Source of the DNA: Litoditis marina
Taxonomy: Eukaryota > Nematoda > Chromadorea > Rhabditida > Rhabditidae
Length of the DNA stretch: 64,000 nucleotides
Assembly (NCBI GenBank): GCA_964036275.1
Contig: OZ038435.1
Location: forward strand, 16,333,920-16,397,919
Direction: 5' to 3'
Positions 12,640 to 23,949 of the stretch are shown piece by piece. A model generated the notes under the pieces. The model saw nothing but the letters and a program-made list of their open reading frames with translations, made no database searches and had not been told where the DNA came from. How positions within the stretch are numbered: position 1 is the stretch's first letter; each line of letters starts with the position of its first letter. Position numbers and translations under genes: made by a program.

Positions 12640-13890
12640 ACAACAATATTTACTTAGTTGTAAGGCCTGCCAACGTATGTTTTTCTACAATAACGTCCAC
12701 GTAATTGTAAGGCCTACAAATATGTTCACGTAATTGTAAGACCTGCTAGCGTATGTTGTCCTACAACAAATGTTTACGTAGTTGTAAGGCCTGTTAACGT
12801 ATGTATGCCCTAAAATGTTCACGTAATTGTAAGGTCTGCTAACGTATGTTGGCCTGCAAAAATGTCCACGTAGTTGTAAGGCCTGCCTACGTATGTTGTT
12901 CTACAAAAACGTCCACGTAATTGTAGGACCTACAAATATGTTCACGTAGTTGTAAGGCCTGCCAAAGTATGTTGTCCTAAAAATGTTCACGTAGTTGTAA
13001 GGCCTGCTAACGTATGTTAGCCTGCAAAAGATGATCACGTAATTGTAAGGCCTGCCAAAGTGTAGTGTTCTGCACAAAATGTTCACGTAAGTGTAAGGAC
13101 TGCCAACGTATGTTAGTCTGCGAAAGAATTTCACGTATATGTAGGACTTGCCAATGTATATTAGCCGGCAGAAAATCTTCACGTTATTGTAAGGCCTGCC
13201 AACGTCTGTTAGCCTGCAAAATATGTTCACGTAATTGTAAGGCCTGCCAAAGTGTGGTGTTCTGCACAAAATGTTTACGTAAGTGTAACGACTGCCAATG
13301 TATGTTAGCCTGCAGAAAATGTTCACGGTATTGTAAGGCCTGCCAACGTATGTTAGCCTGCAGAAAGTGTTCACGTTATTGTAGGGCCTGCCAACGTCGG
13401 TTAGCCTGCAAAATATGTTCACGTAATTGTAAGACCTGCCAACGTATGTTAGCCTGCAGAAAATGTTCACATTATTGTAAGGCCTGCCAGCGAATTTTGT
13501 TGATATTAACGCGTGCCAATGGCCTGCCAAAGAAGTTCACGTATTTGTAAGACCTGCCAACGTATGTTAGCCTGCAGAAAATGTTCACGTTATTGTGGGG
13601 CCTGCCAGCGAATTTTGTTGAAGTTAACACGTGCTAACTTACTGCTAGAATGTTTCACGTTTTTTGAGGCCTGCCCACGTCTTTCCTTAAACGTGTTAAC
13701 TTACTCCTGAAATGTTTTTACGTTTTGTAAGGCCTGCCAACGTACTTCGTTGAATTTAACACTTGTTAATTTACTGCTGAAATGTTTCATGTTTTTGTTA
13801 GGCCTGCCAACGTATCTCGTTGAATTTAACACGTGCCAACTTACTGCTAAAATGTTTCACCTTTTTTGTAAGGCCTGCCAACGTAGTTCG
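12640..13890. repeat. 48-bp minisatellite array, block D
   Basis: Close relative of block A; 13030-13890 matches about 545-1215 unit for unit, including the GTGTTCTGCACAAAATGTTTACG variant. The duplication therefore covered array plus core as one segment. Confidence 0.85.
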
Positions 13891-14920
13891 TTGAGGTAGT
13901 AAAACATGCGTTATCGTTACAAGCTTCCAAACATGGCTGACTATAATCTGTGTTTTACATAGCAAGGATGTGGTCGTTATTATAATTGCTAATTACGCTG
14001 CCCCACAGTGCCTATGGCACAGTAAACGTCAGCTATGCACACCTTCATTTGGCTACGCGCTAAGTTTCACGATCTTGATGGACTCTTCATGAAGATAATT
14101 CCATCAAATTCTACAGTGACATACATGACAATTTTCTCTATCAGATAATATTTCATTTGTTGTATTTGAGTCAAAACTGTTTGGTGCAGTCCGGCCTGAA
14201 CAATAAGGTACTAACATTTTTTCTGTTGACTTTTACGGGTGATTAGTGTTATTTTCTTTTTTTAAATTCAGTTTTGAGTAATATGCCGTTCAGTTTATGA
14301 AAAAATATTGAAAACTGACTGAACACGAGCATTATTAGTGAAAAATTGCGGCCTTATTCGAGAAAAACAATTTGCTACGCACGACTCAGACAACATAACG
14401 AAACTTTAATAACATTCTCGTAAAGAAGAAGTTTCAAGCAAGGTGATGAAACAAACTTTAACTGATAATGTCACAATTGGCATGAGTTATGACTCAATTT
14501 ACACAGCGTGTCAAAATGGTGAAACGGGGAAATTTCGATACACGCTCAGTAACTTGAAAACTACAACGTTTTAGACTTCAAAAGTGTTTTCATTTGAAAG
14601 CGAAGACCTTTTTACGTAGTAGTCTCTTGAATTATTTTTTTTTATAATCAAACAGAGCTGTGATTAGCGCGTCAAATACCATGCTGACCTCGAAATCAGG
14701 AATAAATTTTTCACATGGTAATATAATTATAATATTCGAATAAATCTGTCAACGTAGATACGAATCGAAAAAAGTTTTCTGAAAAATATTAATTTTGAAG
14801 CATGTTTCATTCATTTGTTGCGATTCGGGCGTGACAAAATTCAGGCGTGACACAATTCAAGCGTGACACAATTCAGGCGTGACACAATGTTGCTTACTGC
14901 ATTGTATATAGGAGCGGGGA
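13891..14920. repeat. Core module copy 4
   Basis: Its cassette is four 16-bp repeats of TTCAGGCGTGACACAA (14824, 14840, 14856 and 14872), followed by TACTGCATTGTATATAGG. Confidence 0.8.
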
Positions 14921-14941
14921 CTAGACGCCTGCGGCGTCTAG
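14921..14941. other. Conserved 21-nt hairpin, copy 5
   Basis: Identical to the other copies. Confidence 0.85.
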
Positions 14942-15059
14942 CAGTTGTAAATCTTGTATATTTCTTTTAAAATTCTGTACAATACGATACCAAACATGAC
15001 TATTATCCGTTATATCAAGCCCGTGCCATGGGTTTGCAAAATATCGACTTTCTCATGGC

Positions 15060-17370
15060 AATTTTCTCATATTTGAATCGTTTTTAGCATCAGCAGGTAC
15101 GATCACACTTGTTCGCCAAATTTCGTACTGTAAAACCTACTTTGGATTTTTTTGTCGCGTTGCGTGCACGCGCGCGCGTTTTCTTGAAATTTATAGTTGT
15201 GTTGAGCATGCGCACATACAATTACACTTGTTTGCCAAATTTCGTATTGTAAAACCTAATTTGAATTTTTTTGTCGCGTCGCGCGCACGCGCGCGCGTTT
15301 TGTTGAAATTCATGGATGTGTTTAGCATGCGCACGTACAACTACATTTGTTTGCCAATTTTCTTAATGTATCACCTAATTTGAGATTTTTGTCGCGTCGC
15401 GTGCACGCGCGTTCGTTTTGTTGAAATTCATGGTTGTGTTGAGCATGCGCACGTACAATTACACTTGTTCGCCAAATTTCGTACTGTAAAACCTAATTTG
15501 AATTTTTTGTCGCGTCGCGTGCACGCAAGCGCGTTTTCTTGAAATTTATAGTTGTGTTGAGCATGCGCACGTACAATTACACTTGTTCGCCAAATTTCGT
15601 ATTGTAAAACCTATTTTGAATTTTTGTCGCGTCGCGTGCACGCGCGCGCGTTTTGTCGCAAGTTATAGTTGTGTTTAGCATGAGCACGTACAACTACATT
15701 TGTTTGCCAAATTTCGTATTGTAAAACCTATTTTGACTTTTTTGTCGCGTCGCGTGCACGCGCGCGCGTTTTGTTGCAAGTTATAGTTGTGTTTAGCATG
15801 AGCACGTACAACTACATTTGTTGGCCAATTTTAGTACTATAAAACCTAATTTGAGAATTTTGTCGCGTCGCGTGCACGCGCGCGCGCTTAGTTGAAATGA
15901 ACAATTATGTCTAGCATGGGTAGGTACGATCACACTTGTTCGCCAAATTTCGTATTGTAAAACCTATTTTGAATTTTTGTCGCGTCGCGTGCACGCGCGC
16001 GCGTTTTGTCGCAAGTTATAGTTGTGTTTAGCATGAGCACGTACAACTACATTTGTTTGCCAAATTTCGTATTGTAAAACCTATTTTGACTTTTTTGTCG
16101 CGTCGCGTGCACGCGCGCGCGTTTTGTTGCAAGTTATAGTTGTGTTTAGCATGAGCACGTACAACTACATTTGTTGGCCAATTTTAGTACTATAAAACCT
16201 AATTTGAGAATTTTGTCGCGTCGCGTGCACGCGCGCGCGTATAGTTGAAATGAACAATTATGTCTAGCATGGGTAGGTACGATCACACTTGTTCGCCAAA
16301 TTTCGTATTGTAAAAGCTATTTTGAATTTTTGTCGCGTCGCGTGCACGCGCGCGCGTTTTGTCGCAAGTTATAGTTGTGTTTAGCATGAGCACGTACAAC
16401 TACATTTGTTTGCCAAATTTCGTATTGTAAAACCTATTTTGACTTTTTTGTCGCGTCGCGTGCACGCGCGCGCGTTTTGTTGCAAGTTATAGTTGTGTTT
16501 AGCATGAGCACGTACAACTACATTCGTTGGCCAATTTTAGTACTATAAAACCTAATTTGAAAATTTTGTCGCGTCGCGTGCACGCGCGCGCGCTTAGTTG
16601 AAATGAACAATTGTGTCTAGCATGGGTAGGTACGATCACACTTGTTCGCCAAATTTCGTATTGTAAAACCTACTTTGAATTTTTTGTCGCGTCGCGTGCA
16701 CGCGCGCCCGTTTTCTTGAAATTTTTTCGTATTGTAAAACCTAATTTGAATTTTTTGTCGCGTCGCGTGCACGCGCGCGCGTTCAGTTGAAATGAACAAT
16801 TGTGTCTAGCATGGGTAGGTACGATCACACTTGTTCGCCAAATTTCGTATTGTAAAACCTATTTTGAATTTTTGTCGCGTCGCGTGCACGCGCGCGCGTT
16901 TTGTTGCAAGTTATAGTTGTGTTTAGCATGAGCACGTACAACTACATTTGTTTGCCAAATTTCGTATTGTAAAACCTATTTTGACTTTTTTGTCGCGTCG
17001 CGTGCACGCGCGCGCGTTTTGTTGCAAGTTATAGTTGTGTTTAGCATGAGCACGTACAACTACATTTGTTGGCCAATTTTAGTACTATAAAACCTAATTT
17101 GAAATTTTTGTCGCGTGCACGCGCGCGCGTTTTTTCTCACATTCCAATCGAGTTTAGCATGAAACGCTATAATCACACCTTTTTGCCAAGTTTTGTACGA
17201 TAAAACTAATTTTGAACTTCTTGTCGCTTCGCGTGCACGCGCGCGCGTTTTTTCTCACATTCCAATCGAGTTTAGCATGAAACGGTATAATCACACCTTT
17301 TTGCCAAGTTTTGTACGATAAAACTTATTTTGAACTTTTTTGTCGCCTCGCGTGCACGCGCGCGCACGTT
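15060..17370. repeat. CpG-box array, about twenty units
   Basis: Units of about 118 bp with box GTCGCGTCGCGTGCACGCGCGCGC. Between about 15600 and 16600 three units form a roughly 355-bp trimer repeated in tandem. The last units (17100-17360) belong to a distinct subtype with TTTTTCTCACATTCCAATCG. No gene is visible. Confidence 0.85.
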
Positions 17371-17630
17371 TTATGAAGTAGTATCTTATATATTCTATAA
17401 TTAAAATTTTTATTTGGCACGAACATACAATGAAGAGGTGGAATGCGAGCTGTATCATACCGTACTTGTATTTCAAACACTTCCTTTTTGATGTGCGCGC
17501 TCTCTCACAGCACCATTTTCTCGAATGGTGCGGCAGAATCTCCTTAAAGTGCATTCGCTGCACCGACACGGACGAAATGACTGCACCGAACGGACGAAAG
17601 GTGACAATAGCATTGTATATAGGAAGGGGA
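17371..17630. repeat. Cassette and TATA segment, copy 6
   Basis: Shares the GCACCATT...AATGGTGC inverted repeat (17510-17531) with copy 3. It then has its own pair of direct repeats, CTGCACCG...CGGACGAAA at 17558 and 17581, followed by TAGCATTGTATATAGG. Confidence 0.7.
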
Positions 17631-17651
17631 CTAGACGCCTGCGGCGTCTAG
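17631..17651. other. Conserved 21-nt hairpin, copy 6
   Basis: Identical to the other copies. Confidence 0.85.
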
Positions 17652-17759
17652 CAGTTGTAAATCTTGTATATTCCTTGTAAAATTCTGTACAATTCGATAC
17701 CAAACATGACTATTATCCGTTATACCAAGCCCGTGCCGTGGGTTTGCGAAATATCGACT

Positions 17760-18245
17760 TTCTCATGGCAATTTTCTCAAATTTGAATCGTGTTTAGCAT
17801 CAGCAGGTACGATCACACTTGTTCGCCAAATTTCGTACTGTAAAACCTACTTTGGATTTTTTTGTCGCGTCGCGTGCACGTGCGCTCGTTTTGTTGAAAT
17901 TTATAGTTGTGTAGAGCACGCGCACGTACAATTACACTTGTTCGCGAAATTTCGTATTGTAAAACCAATTTTGAATTTTTTGTCGCGTCGCGTGCGCGCG
18001 CGCGCGTTTTGTTGAAATGGACATATATGTCTAGCATGGGTAGGTACGATCACACTTGTTCGCCAAATTTCGTATTGTAAGACCTATTTTGAATTTTTTA
18101 TCGCGTCGCGTGCACGCGCGCGCGTTTTGTTGCAAGTTATAGTTGTGTTTAGCATGAGCACGTACAACTACATTTGTTTGCCAACTTTCGTACTGTAAAA
18201 CCTATTTTGAAATTTTTGTCGCGTCGCGTGCACGCGCGCGCGTTC
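17760..18245. repeat. CpG-box array, four units
   Basis: Boxes near 17864, 17983, 18100 and 18218, same family as 15060-17370. Confidence 0.8.
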
Positions 18246-19195
18246 TGCAAAAAATTTCACATCGTTCCAACGTCTTGTCAGCGTAATTTTCTTCATATCA
18301 ACGCGTTACTGCTAGAGTTTCACTTATATTGGTATAGTTTTATGAAATTTCAAGGCCTGACAATGTTATTTGTTGACATAAATGTTAGCCAACGGCTTCC
18401 CAGATAGGTTCACGTGATTCTGAGACCTGCTAACGTGAGTTGTGATAGTAACGTGTCACCAATGCCTGCCAAAACAATTACGGGAATTGTCCGGCCTGCC
18501 ATCGTATTTCGTTTATGATATTGCGTTCCAACGGCCTGTCGGAGAGTTTCACGTACTTGCAAGGCCTAACGTAATTTCATGTAAATGAATGACATTGTAC
18601 TATCAAAAAATGTCACGTTTTTGTAAGGTCTGCCAACGTAAACGTTGAATTTAACACGTGCCAACATACTGCTAAAATGCTTCACGTTTTTGTAAGGCCA
18701 GCCAACGTATTTTGTCGAGTTCAACACGTGCTAACTTACTGCTTAAATGGTTTACGTTTTGTAACGCCTACCAACGTATTTCGTTGAATTTAACACGTAC
18801 TTACTGCTGAAATGTTGCACGTTTTGTGAGGCCTGCCCACGTATTTCGTTAAGTTTCACACGTGCTAATTTACTGCTAGAATGTTTTACGTTGTGTAACG
18901 CCTACCAACGTATAATGTTGAATTCAACACGTGACATTGTACTGTCAAGAAGATCCACGGTTTTGTAAGGCCTGTCAAAGTATTTCGTCGAGTTCAACAC
19001 GTGTTAACTTACTGCTGAAATGTTTAACGTTTTGTGAGGCCTGCTCACGTTTTTCGTTGAATTTAACACGTGTTAACTTACTGCTAAAATGTTTTACGTT
19101 TGTGTACGGCCTGTCAACGTATTTCGTTGAATTCAACACGTGCCAACTTACTGCTAAAATGCTTCACGTTTTTGTAAGGCCTGCCAACGTATTTC
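18246..19195. repeat. Degenerate 65-70-bp repeat array
   Basis: Units of the form AACGTATTTCGTTGAATT, ACACGTGCCAACTTACTGC, TAAAATG.TTCACGTTTTTGTAAGGCCTGCC. This appears to be an older relative of the 48-bp arrays. No gene is visible. Confidence 0.7.
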
Positions 19196-20253
19196 GCTGG
19201 GGTAGTAAAACATATAACATATATTATCGTTACAAGCTGTCAACAATGGCTGACTATGCTATGTTTTACATAGCACGTATGTGGTCGTTATTATAATTGC
19301 GAATTACGCTGTTCCACTGTGCCTATGGCACAGTAAACGCCAGCTATGCACATCTACATTTGGTTACGCGCTAAATTTCACGATCTTGATGGACTCTTCA
19401 TGTAGATAATTTCATGAAATTCCACAGAGACATACATGATAATTTTCTCTACCAGATAATGATCAACTTGTTGTATTTGAGTTGAAACTGTTTGGTGCAG
19501 TCCGGTCTAAACAATAAGGTACTAACATTTTTCATATTGATTTTTACGAGTAGTTATTATCATTTTCTATTTTACAATTGAGTTCTGAGTTATATGCCGT
19601 TTATTTTAAGAAAAAATGTTGAAAACTGACTGAACACGAGCAATAATAGTGAAAATTTGCAGTCTTTTTCGTGAAAAACAACTTTCTACGTATGACTCAA
19701 GAATTATAACTAAAATTTGTTACCATTTTCAGAAAGAAGAGGTTATAGGGAAGGGTGAGAAACAAATTTTTACTAATAACGTCACAATTAGCATGAGTTA
19801 CGACTCAAGTTACACGGCGTGTCAAAACGGTAAAACCGGAAATTTTCACAAGAGGGCCAGTTTCTCAAAAACTACGAAGTTCTAGAATTTGAAAATTTTT
19901 CCATTGGAAAGATAAGGCTTTCTTACGTTGTATTCCACCAAATAATTTTTATTTGAAACAACTTTCTCGCTCACTTTGATTACGAACAGAACGTTTTGAT
20001 TAGCGCGTCAAATATCACGTTTGTCAAAAACTCAATAATACCACTATTGTATGGAAAATTTGTTGTGATTGTTGAATAGCTCTTTTAGTTTAGATACAAA
20101 TCGAAAAAAGTATTTTGAAAAATATCAATTTTGAAGCAAGTTTATGTGTTTTTTCTATTTCGGCTCGGCTGTCCCAGACGTCGGCTGTCCCACACGCGTG
20201 TCGGTCGGCCGTGACAAAAAAGACATATTGCATTGTATATAAGAGGCTGGGGA
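19196..20253. repeat. Core module copy 5, truncated by a LINE
   Basis: Nearly the same sequence as copy 3 through the TCGGCTGTCCCA cassette and TTGCATTGTATATAAGAGGCTGGGGA. It stops exactly where the hairpin should begin; the next bases belong to the LINE fragment. Confidence 0.8.
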
Positions 20254-21457
20254 ATTTGCGAATAAATGTGACTGTACTTATGTTGTTCTATGAAAATTTG
20301 TGGTTAAAGTTTGGTAGAGAGCAATATTGCGGGTTGCTGTATTTCAAAAAGCGGTACTATCGCCCGATAAAAGCGGTAGTTGCGCCAGAGAATACCTGTA
20401 CTACCGCCGTGTATCGGCGGTCGTCGCGCTATTGTCTGGCGCAAGTACCGGTATTCTCCGGCGGTAGTTCCGAAATAATGTCTATGCGTCATCCTGCCTA
20501 TGATTTTTACTTTGATGGGAAAAAGTTGGAGCAAGTCAATGAATTCAAAGATCTGGGGGTTGTGTACGACCATAGACTCTCGTTTTCGAAACATATTTCC
20601 TCTGTAGTCAGTCGGTGTCGTGCGAAATCAAACTACATTCTGAAATCATTCGCTACAAGGAATCCAGCACTATTGTTCAAGCTGTTTTGTACATATGTGA
20701 GACCAATTATAGAATATTCGTGTGAAGTATGGGATCCCATTCTTCTGACTTCAATCAAAGAATTAGAATCGGTGTAGAGAACTTTCACAAAGAGAATATT
20801 CAACAGAGTTGGGTTGATAGAAATATCATATGAAGAGCGGTTGATAGCACTGGAGACAACCACGTTGCAGCAAAGAAGGACATCCGCTGGTCTCGCATAC
20901 ATGTATAAAATGGCAATTAGTGAAGTTGATTTAGATTTTGCCCAATTCTTCACCCGATCTCACCGTACCAACCAGCCTCGAAATCACTCATTCTTTGTCT
21001 TAATTCCACGCACAAATCACGAATATTTGAAACAGTCTTTTATTCTGCGATATATTCACATCTGGAACCAGTTGCCAGCGAAGTCATTACTCAGCATAAA
21101 CTCTGCCTCTTTTCGACGAAAAGCAATGCAGTTTTTGTCATAGTCCAGGTTTTATTGCGCGAATCTTCTTTGCGCATAGTTTCCTTTTTGAGTTCACGAA
21201 ATGCTGCTGTTTGAAGTCAGATGCCGATTTCACTTCTCTCTGTCGTCTGTCGTCTGTCGCCCGACGTCGCCAGTCCAGTGCCTGTCCAGTCCTCCAGCTG
21301 CCCTGCCCATTGAGAAGCCCGCCAACCCCCCACTGCTGTATCATGGATAGTTTTGGTTTGTATAATTTTGTTCTGTACATGTTTTTCCTTTAAAATCAAC
21401 ACACGTGATAATAATTTGCCATTGAAATTGTCTGTCAAATAACGAGTTGATGAATAA

Positions 21458-21486
<29 letters not shown>
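20254..21486 (+). mobile_element. 5'-truncated CR1/Jockey-like LINE, 3' part
   Basis: An open frame from about 20478 reads as the C-terminal part of a non-LTR reverse transcriptase. It has the F-K-D-L-G-V motif, the S-K-H-I and R-P-I-I-E-Y-S stretches, then N-Q-L-P near the end. The frame is interrupted once, by TAG at 20775-20777, and continues to 21143. An untranslated segment follows and ends in a TTATTATTATT tail (about 21462-21486), typical of this LINE class. The element sits at the junction between the satellite (left) and the tRNA units (right). Confidence 0.75.
20373..20450. repeat. Imperfect inverted repeat (hairpin) in the LINE fragment
   Basis: Arms of about 37 bp around TTGCGCCAGAGAATA and the reverse complement of TATTGTCTGGCGCAA, both bordered by CCGCC/GGCGG, with a very short centre. 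It lies just upstream of the reverse-transcriptase frame. It could be a small nested palindromic element. Confidence 0.5.
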
Positions 21487-21488
<2 letters not shown>

Positions 21489-21645
21489 GCCAAATCTTAC
21501 ATTTGGGGTCATGTTGGAGAGTAATAAGGAGTAGTGCTATTAATCAGGTTCTTCACTTAGGTAAAAAGCAAATGTAGAACAAAACTGACATGAACTGAGA
21601 GGTTAAAACGCATTTTTAAAAATAGATTGCTGAAAAACAAAACAT

Positions 21646-21718
21646 TGCTCCCGGTGAGGCTCGAACTCACGACCTTCAGATTATGAGACTGACGCGCTGC
21701 CGACTGCGCTACGGAAGC
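21646..21718 (-). tRNA. tRNA-Met(CAT), elongator
   Basis: The 73-nt gene folds fully: acceptor stem GCTTCCG/CGGGAGC (one G-U), D arm GCGC/GCGC, anticodon loop CTCATAA with anticodon CAT, and T arm GTGAG-TTCGAGC-CTCAC. A normal T loop (TTCGA) and a G1-C72 pair mark it as elongator rather than initiator. It is intron-less. A T-rich Pol III terminator (TTTTGTTTTT) starts four bases after the discriminator A. The other tRNA entries are copies of this gene. Confidence 0.95.
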
Positions 21719-22304
21719 ATGTTATTCGAGAGGCAAGGAAGTGTACTCCCCACCGCATGTTGCAGAGACCAACGCATAGTTGCGTGGCTGATAAAACACA
21801 GATGTCAGCTGTAGGCGAGAAAACCAACTACGTTTTTTTGGTAAAAGTGTTATTAACCCACCATAGAACGAGAATCTAACAATTCTCATGAATTTTCTCT
21901 TTTTAAAGTTCGTTTTCTAGAAAGCAACATATTTTACCAGCCAAATCTTACGACTGGGGTCATGTTGGAAGGTAATAAGGAGTAGTGCTATTAATTAGGT
22001 TCTTCACCTAGGTAAAAAGCAGATGTAGCACAAAACTACGTTTCTTTGGTAAAAGTGTTATTAACCCACCATAGAACGACAATCTAACAATTTCCATGAA
22101 ATTTCTGGTTTTAAAGTTCGTTTTCTAGAAAGCAACATATTTTACCAGCCAAATCTTACATTTGGGGTCATGTTGGAGAGTAATAAGGAGCAGTGCTATT
22201 AATCAGGTTCTTCACTTAGGTAAAAAGCAAATGTAGAACAAAACTGACATGAACTGAGAGGTTAAAACGCATTTTTAAAAATAGATTGCTGAAAAACAAA
22301 ACAT

Positions 22305-22377
22305 TGCTCCCGGTGAGGCTCGAACTCACGACCTTCAGATTATGAGACTGACGCGCTGCCGACTGCGCTACGGAAGC
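22305..22377 (-). tRNA. tRNA-Met(CAT), elongator
   Basis: Second left-array copy, no change seen in the tRNA body. Confidence 0.95.
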
Positions 22378-22754
22378 ATGTTATACGAGAGGCAAGGAAG
22401 TGTACTCCCCACCGCATGTTGCAGAGACCAACGCATAGTTGCGTGGCTGATAAAACACAGTTGTCAGCTGTAGGCGAGAAAACCAACTACGTTTCTTTGG
22501 TAAAAGTGTTATTAACCCACCATAGACCGAGAATCTACAATTGTCATGAATTTTCTCGTTTTAAAGTTCGTTTTCTATAAAGCAACATATTTTAACAGCC
22601 AAATCTTACAACTGGGGTCATGTTGGAAAGTAATAAGGAGTAGTTCTATTAATCAGGTTCTTCACTTAGGTAAAAAGCAAATGTAGCACAAAACTGACAT
22701 GAACTCAGAGATTAAAACGCATTTTTAAAAATAGATTGCTGAAAAACAAAACAT

Positions 22755-22827
22755 TGCTCCCGGTGAGGCTCGAACTCACGACCTTCAGATTATGAGACTG
22801 ACGCGCTGCCGACTGCGCTACGGAAGC
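22755..22827 (-). tRNA. tRNA-Met(CAT), elongator
   Basis: Third left-array copy, 450 bp from its neighbour, no change seen. Confidence 0.95.
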
Positions 22828-23204
22828 ATGTTATACGAGAGGCAAGGAAGTGTACTCCCCACCGCATGTTGCAGAGACCAACGCATAGTTGCGTGGCTGA
22901 TAAAACACAGTTGTCAGCTGTAGGCGAGAAAACCAACTACGTTTCTTTGGTAAAAGTGTTATTAACCCACCATAGACCGAGAATCTACAATTGTCATGAA
23001 TTTTCTCGTTTTAAAGTTCGTTTTCTATAAAGCAACATATTTTAACAGCCAAATCTTACAACTGGGGTCATGTTGGGAAGTAATAAGGAGTAGTTCTATT
23101 AATCAGGTTCTTCACTTAGGTAAAAAGCAAATGTAGCACAAAACTGACATGAACTCAGAGATTAAAACGCATTTTTAAAAATAGATTGCTGAAAAACAAA
23201 ACAT

Positions 23205-23277
23205 TGCTCCCGGTGAGGCTCGAACTCACGACCTTCAAATTATGAGACTGACGCGCTGCCGACTGCGCTACGGAAGC
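23205..23277 (-). tRNA. tRNA-Met(CAT), one anticodon-stem change
   Basis: Fourth left-array copy. The 3' side of the anticodon stem reads TTTGA instead of TCTGA, turning a G-C pair into G-U. It should still fold. Confidence 0.9.
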
Positions 23278-23654
23278 ATGTTATACGAGAGGCAAGGAAG
23301 TGTACTCCCCACCGAATGTTGCAGAGACCAACGCATAGTTGCGTGGCTGATAAAACACAGTTGTCAGCTGTAGGCGAGAAAACCAACTACGTTTCTTTGG
23401 TAAAAGTGTTATTAACCCACCATAGACCGAGAATCTACAATTGTCATGAATTTTCTCGTTTTAAAGTTCGTTTTCTATAAAGCAACATATTTTAACAGCC
23501 AAATCTTACAACTGGGGTCATGTTGGAAAGTAATAAGGAGTAGTTCTATTAATCAGGTTCTTCACTTAGGTAAAAAGCAAATGTAGCACAAAACTGACAT
23601 GAACTCAGAGATTAAAACGCATTTTTAAAAATAGATTGCTGAAAAACAAAACAT

Positions 23655-23727
23655 TGCTCCCGGTGAGGCTCGAACTCACGACCTTCAGATTATGAGACTG
23701 ACGCGCTGCCGACTGCGCTACGGAAGC
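23655..23727 (-). tRNA. tRNA-Met(CAT), elongator
   Basis: Last left-array copy. The following flank is cut short at about 23845. Confidence 0.95.
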
Positions 23728-23949
23728 ATGTTATACGAGAGGCAAGGAAGTGTACTCCCCACCGAATGTTGCAGAGACCAACGCATAGTTGCGTGGCTGA
23801 TAAAACGCAGTTGTCAGCTGTAGGCGAAAAAACCAACTTCGTTTGGGGATGGTCTGAGGATTAGCCTGGTTGCTGTTGGAAACTTTCCAACACAATTGAC
23901 TCCGCTCACTGAATTCTACTGTAACTGGCTGCTATCGATGGTTGAAACG

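Larger units (their letters stand above)
21487..23845. repeat. Left tRNA-Met tandem array (five units)
   Basis: Repeat units of about 450 bp (one of about 660 bp because of an internal duplication at 21930-22140). Each carries one tRNA-Met on the minus strand plus conserved flanks: CCAACTACGTTTC.TTGGTAAAAGTG, TTAACCCACCATAGA and CAGCCAAATCTTAC. The right edge breaks off at GAAAAAACCAACTTCGTT. Confidence 0.9.
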
